A stretch of DNA of 6,211 nt from an uncultured Clostridia bacterium (GTDB lineage: Bacteria > Bacillota > Clostridia > Oscillospirales > Oscillospiraceae). The notes beneath the pieces were generated by a model, which saw nothing but the letters and a program-made list of their open reading frames with translations, had not been told where the DNA came from and ran no database searches. The stretch is from positions 1-6,211 of the forward strand of contig CALERM010000026.1 of NCBI GenBank assembly GCA_937907715.1, read 5' to 3'. Below are positions 5,359 to 6,211 of the stretch, piece by piece. A program made the position numbers and the translations under genes. The first letter of the stretch is position 1. Each line of letters starts with the position of its first letter.

Positions 5359-5787
5359 ATGACCACTATGGCTAAGAAAGAGACCGTCCAGAGAAAATGG
5401 TACGTTCTCGACGCAGCCGGCAAGCCCCTGGGCCGCACGGCTGTCACCGCTGCCAAGCTTCTGCGCGGCAAGCACAAGGTTGACTTCACCCCGAACGTCG
5501 ACTGCGGCGATTTCGTCATCATTGTCAACGTCGACAAGGCGATTCTCACCGGCAGAAAGCTCGACGAAAAGCACTACTATCATCACACCGGCTGGATTGG
5601 CAACCTGAAGGACGTCAAGTACCGCACGCTGATGAACGAGCGCCCCGAGTTCGCAATGGAGCTTGCCGTCAAGGGCATGCTTCCCAAGAACACCATCGGC
5701 CGCGCCGCTGCTACCCGCCTGAAGCTTTACAAGGGCGCCGAGCACAACAACGCCGCACAGAAGCCCGAAGCCTGGACTTTGGACTAA
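5359..5787 (+). CDS. rplM: 50S ribosomal protein L13
   Basis: 142 aa, the standard bacterial length. L13 is an early-assembling protein of the large ribosomal subunit that binds 23S rRNA. The typical L13 features are present: KWYVLDAAGKPLGR (13-26), LLRGKHKVDFTPN near 34-46, HHTGW (75-79) and the C-terminal signature VKGMLPKN (104-111) with YKGAEHNNAAQKPE (124-137). The ATG at 5359 has GGAGG (5346-5350) 8 nt upstream. The frame is open further upstream to 5137, but that would run across the promoter. A second ATG at 5368 is possible but too far from the GGAGG. It is first in a two-gene operon with rpsI, 17 bp upstream of it. Confidence 0.98.
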   Translation: MTTMAKKETVQRKWYVLDAAGKPLGRTAVTAAKLLRGKHKVDFTPNVDCGDFVIIVNVDKAILTGRKLDEKHYYHHTGWIGNLKDVKYRTLMNERPEFAMELAVKGMLPKNTIGRAAATRLKLYKGAEHNNAAQKPEAWTLD

Positions 5788-5804
5788 TCAGGAGGTAACA
5801 GAGT

Positions 5805-6209
5805 ATGTACGAGAGCAAGAGACAGTATCAGTACGGCACCGGTCGCCGTAAGTCTTCCGTCGCCCGCGTTCGCCTGTATCAAGGCGGCACCGGCGCCATC
5901 ACCATCAACGGTCGCGACATCGACGATTATTTCGGTCTCGATACCCTGAAGATGGTTGTCCGTCAGCCTCTGGCTGCCACGGACCTTCTGGGCAAGGTCG
6001 ACCTGGTCTGCACCGTCGAAGGCGGCGGTGTGACCGGTCAGGCAGGCGCCATCCGTCACGGTGTCGCACGCGCACTGCTGGGCGTCAACCCCGAGCTCCG
6101 CGCCACGCTCAAGGCTGCAGGTTTCCTGACCCGCGACCCGAGAATGAAGGAAAGAAAGAAGTACGGTCTCAAAGCTGCGAGACGTGCTCCCCAGTTCTCG
6201 AAGCGCTGA
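5805..6209 (+). CDS. rpsI: 30S ribosomal protein S9
   Basis: 134 aa, complete, ending 2 nt before the window edge. S9 sits in the head of the small ribosomal subunit, and its C-terminal tail reaches the P-site tRNA anticodon loop. Signatures seen: GTGRRKSSVARVRL (11-24), GGGVTGQAGAIRHGVARAL (73-91) and the basic tail RDPRMKERKKYG...ARRAPQFSKR (110-134), which ends in the conserved KR. AGGAGGT (5790-5796) lies 8 nt before the ATG. The 17-bp gap after rplM and the shared orientation show the usual rplM-rpsI operon. No terminator is visible because the window ends. Confidence 0.98.
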   Translation: MYESKRQYQYGTGRRKSSVARVRLYQGGTGAITINGRDIDDYFGLDTLKMVVRQPLAATDLLGKVDLVCTVEGGGVTGQAGAIRHGVARALLGVNPELRATLKAAGFLTRDPRMKERKKYGLKAARRAPQFSKR

Positions 6210-6211
6210 GT

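Overview
The window looks like a chromosomal, housekeeping stretch of a moderately GC-rich Gram-positive bacterium of the Bacillota, class Clostridia; Oscillospirales-type gut bacteria are my best guess. Grounds: strong GGAGG-type ribosome binding sites, classic sigma-A promoters (TTGACA/TATAAT-like, 17-bp spacing), the rplM-rpsI pair, a clostridial-style L,D-transpeptidase with a peptidoglycan-binding linker region, and a short TtcA-family protein. The placement is inference; no 16S rRNA or other taxonomic marker is present.

Layout. 1-718 (minus): 5' part of a DAACS-type dicarboxylate/amino acid:cation symporter, cut by the window edge. 761-1594 (minus): dapF, diaminopimelate epimerase, lying upstream of the symporter in the same direction and probably cotranscribed with it. 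1595-1799: divergent promoter region, with one good promoter on each strand. 1800-2435 (plus): small membrane protein with an N-terminal zinc ribbon, function unknown. 2436-2674: convergent intergenic region packed with hairpins, ending in a strong intrinsic terminator. 2675-4141 (minus): membrane-anchored L,D-transpeptidase (YkuD fold). 4142-4402: intergenic region holding a 161-bp near-palindromic element (4196-4356) with 22-bp terminal inverted repeats. 4403-5119 (minus): TtcA-family tRNA-thiolation ATPase. 5120-5358: regulatory region with two face-to-face promoters and the rplM leader. 5359-5787 and 5805-6209 (plus): rplM and rpsI (ribosomal proteins L13 and S9), both complete.

How the genes fit together. 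dapF makes meso-diaminopimelate and the L,D-transpeptidase typically crosslinks meso-diaminopimelate residues, so two genes concern the cell wall, though they are not in one operon. The other recognisable genes serve translation (L13, S9, tRNA thiolation). I see no defence system, phage gene, CRISPR array or tRNA. The most unusual content is non-coding: the 161-bp hairpin element, whose imperfect pairs are all G-U in the plus-strand RNA; the face-to-face promoters between the ttcA-like gene and rplM; and the multi-hairpin intergenic region after the zinc-ribbon gene.
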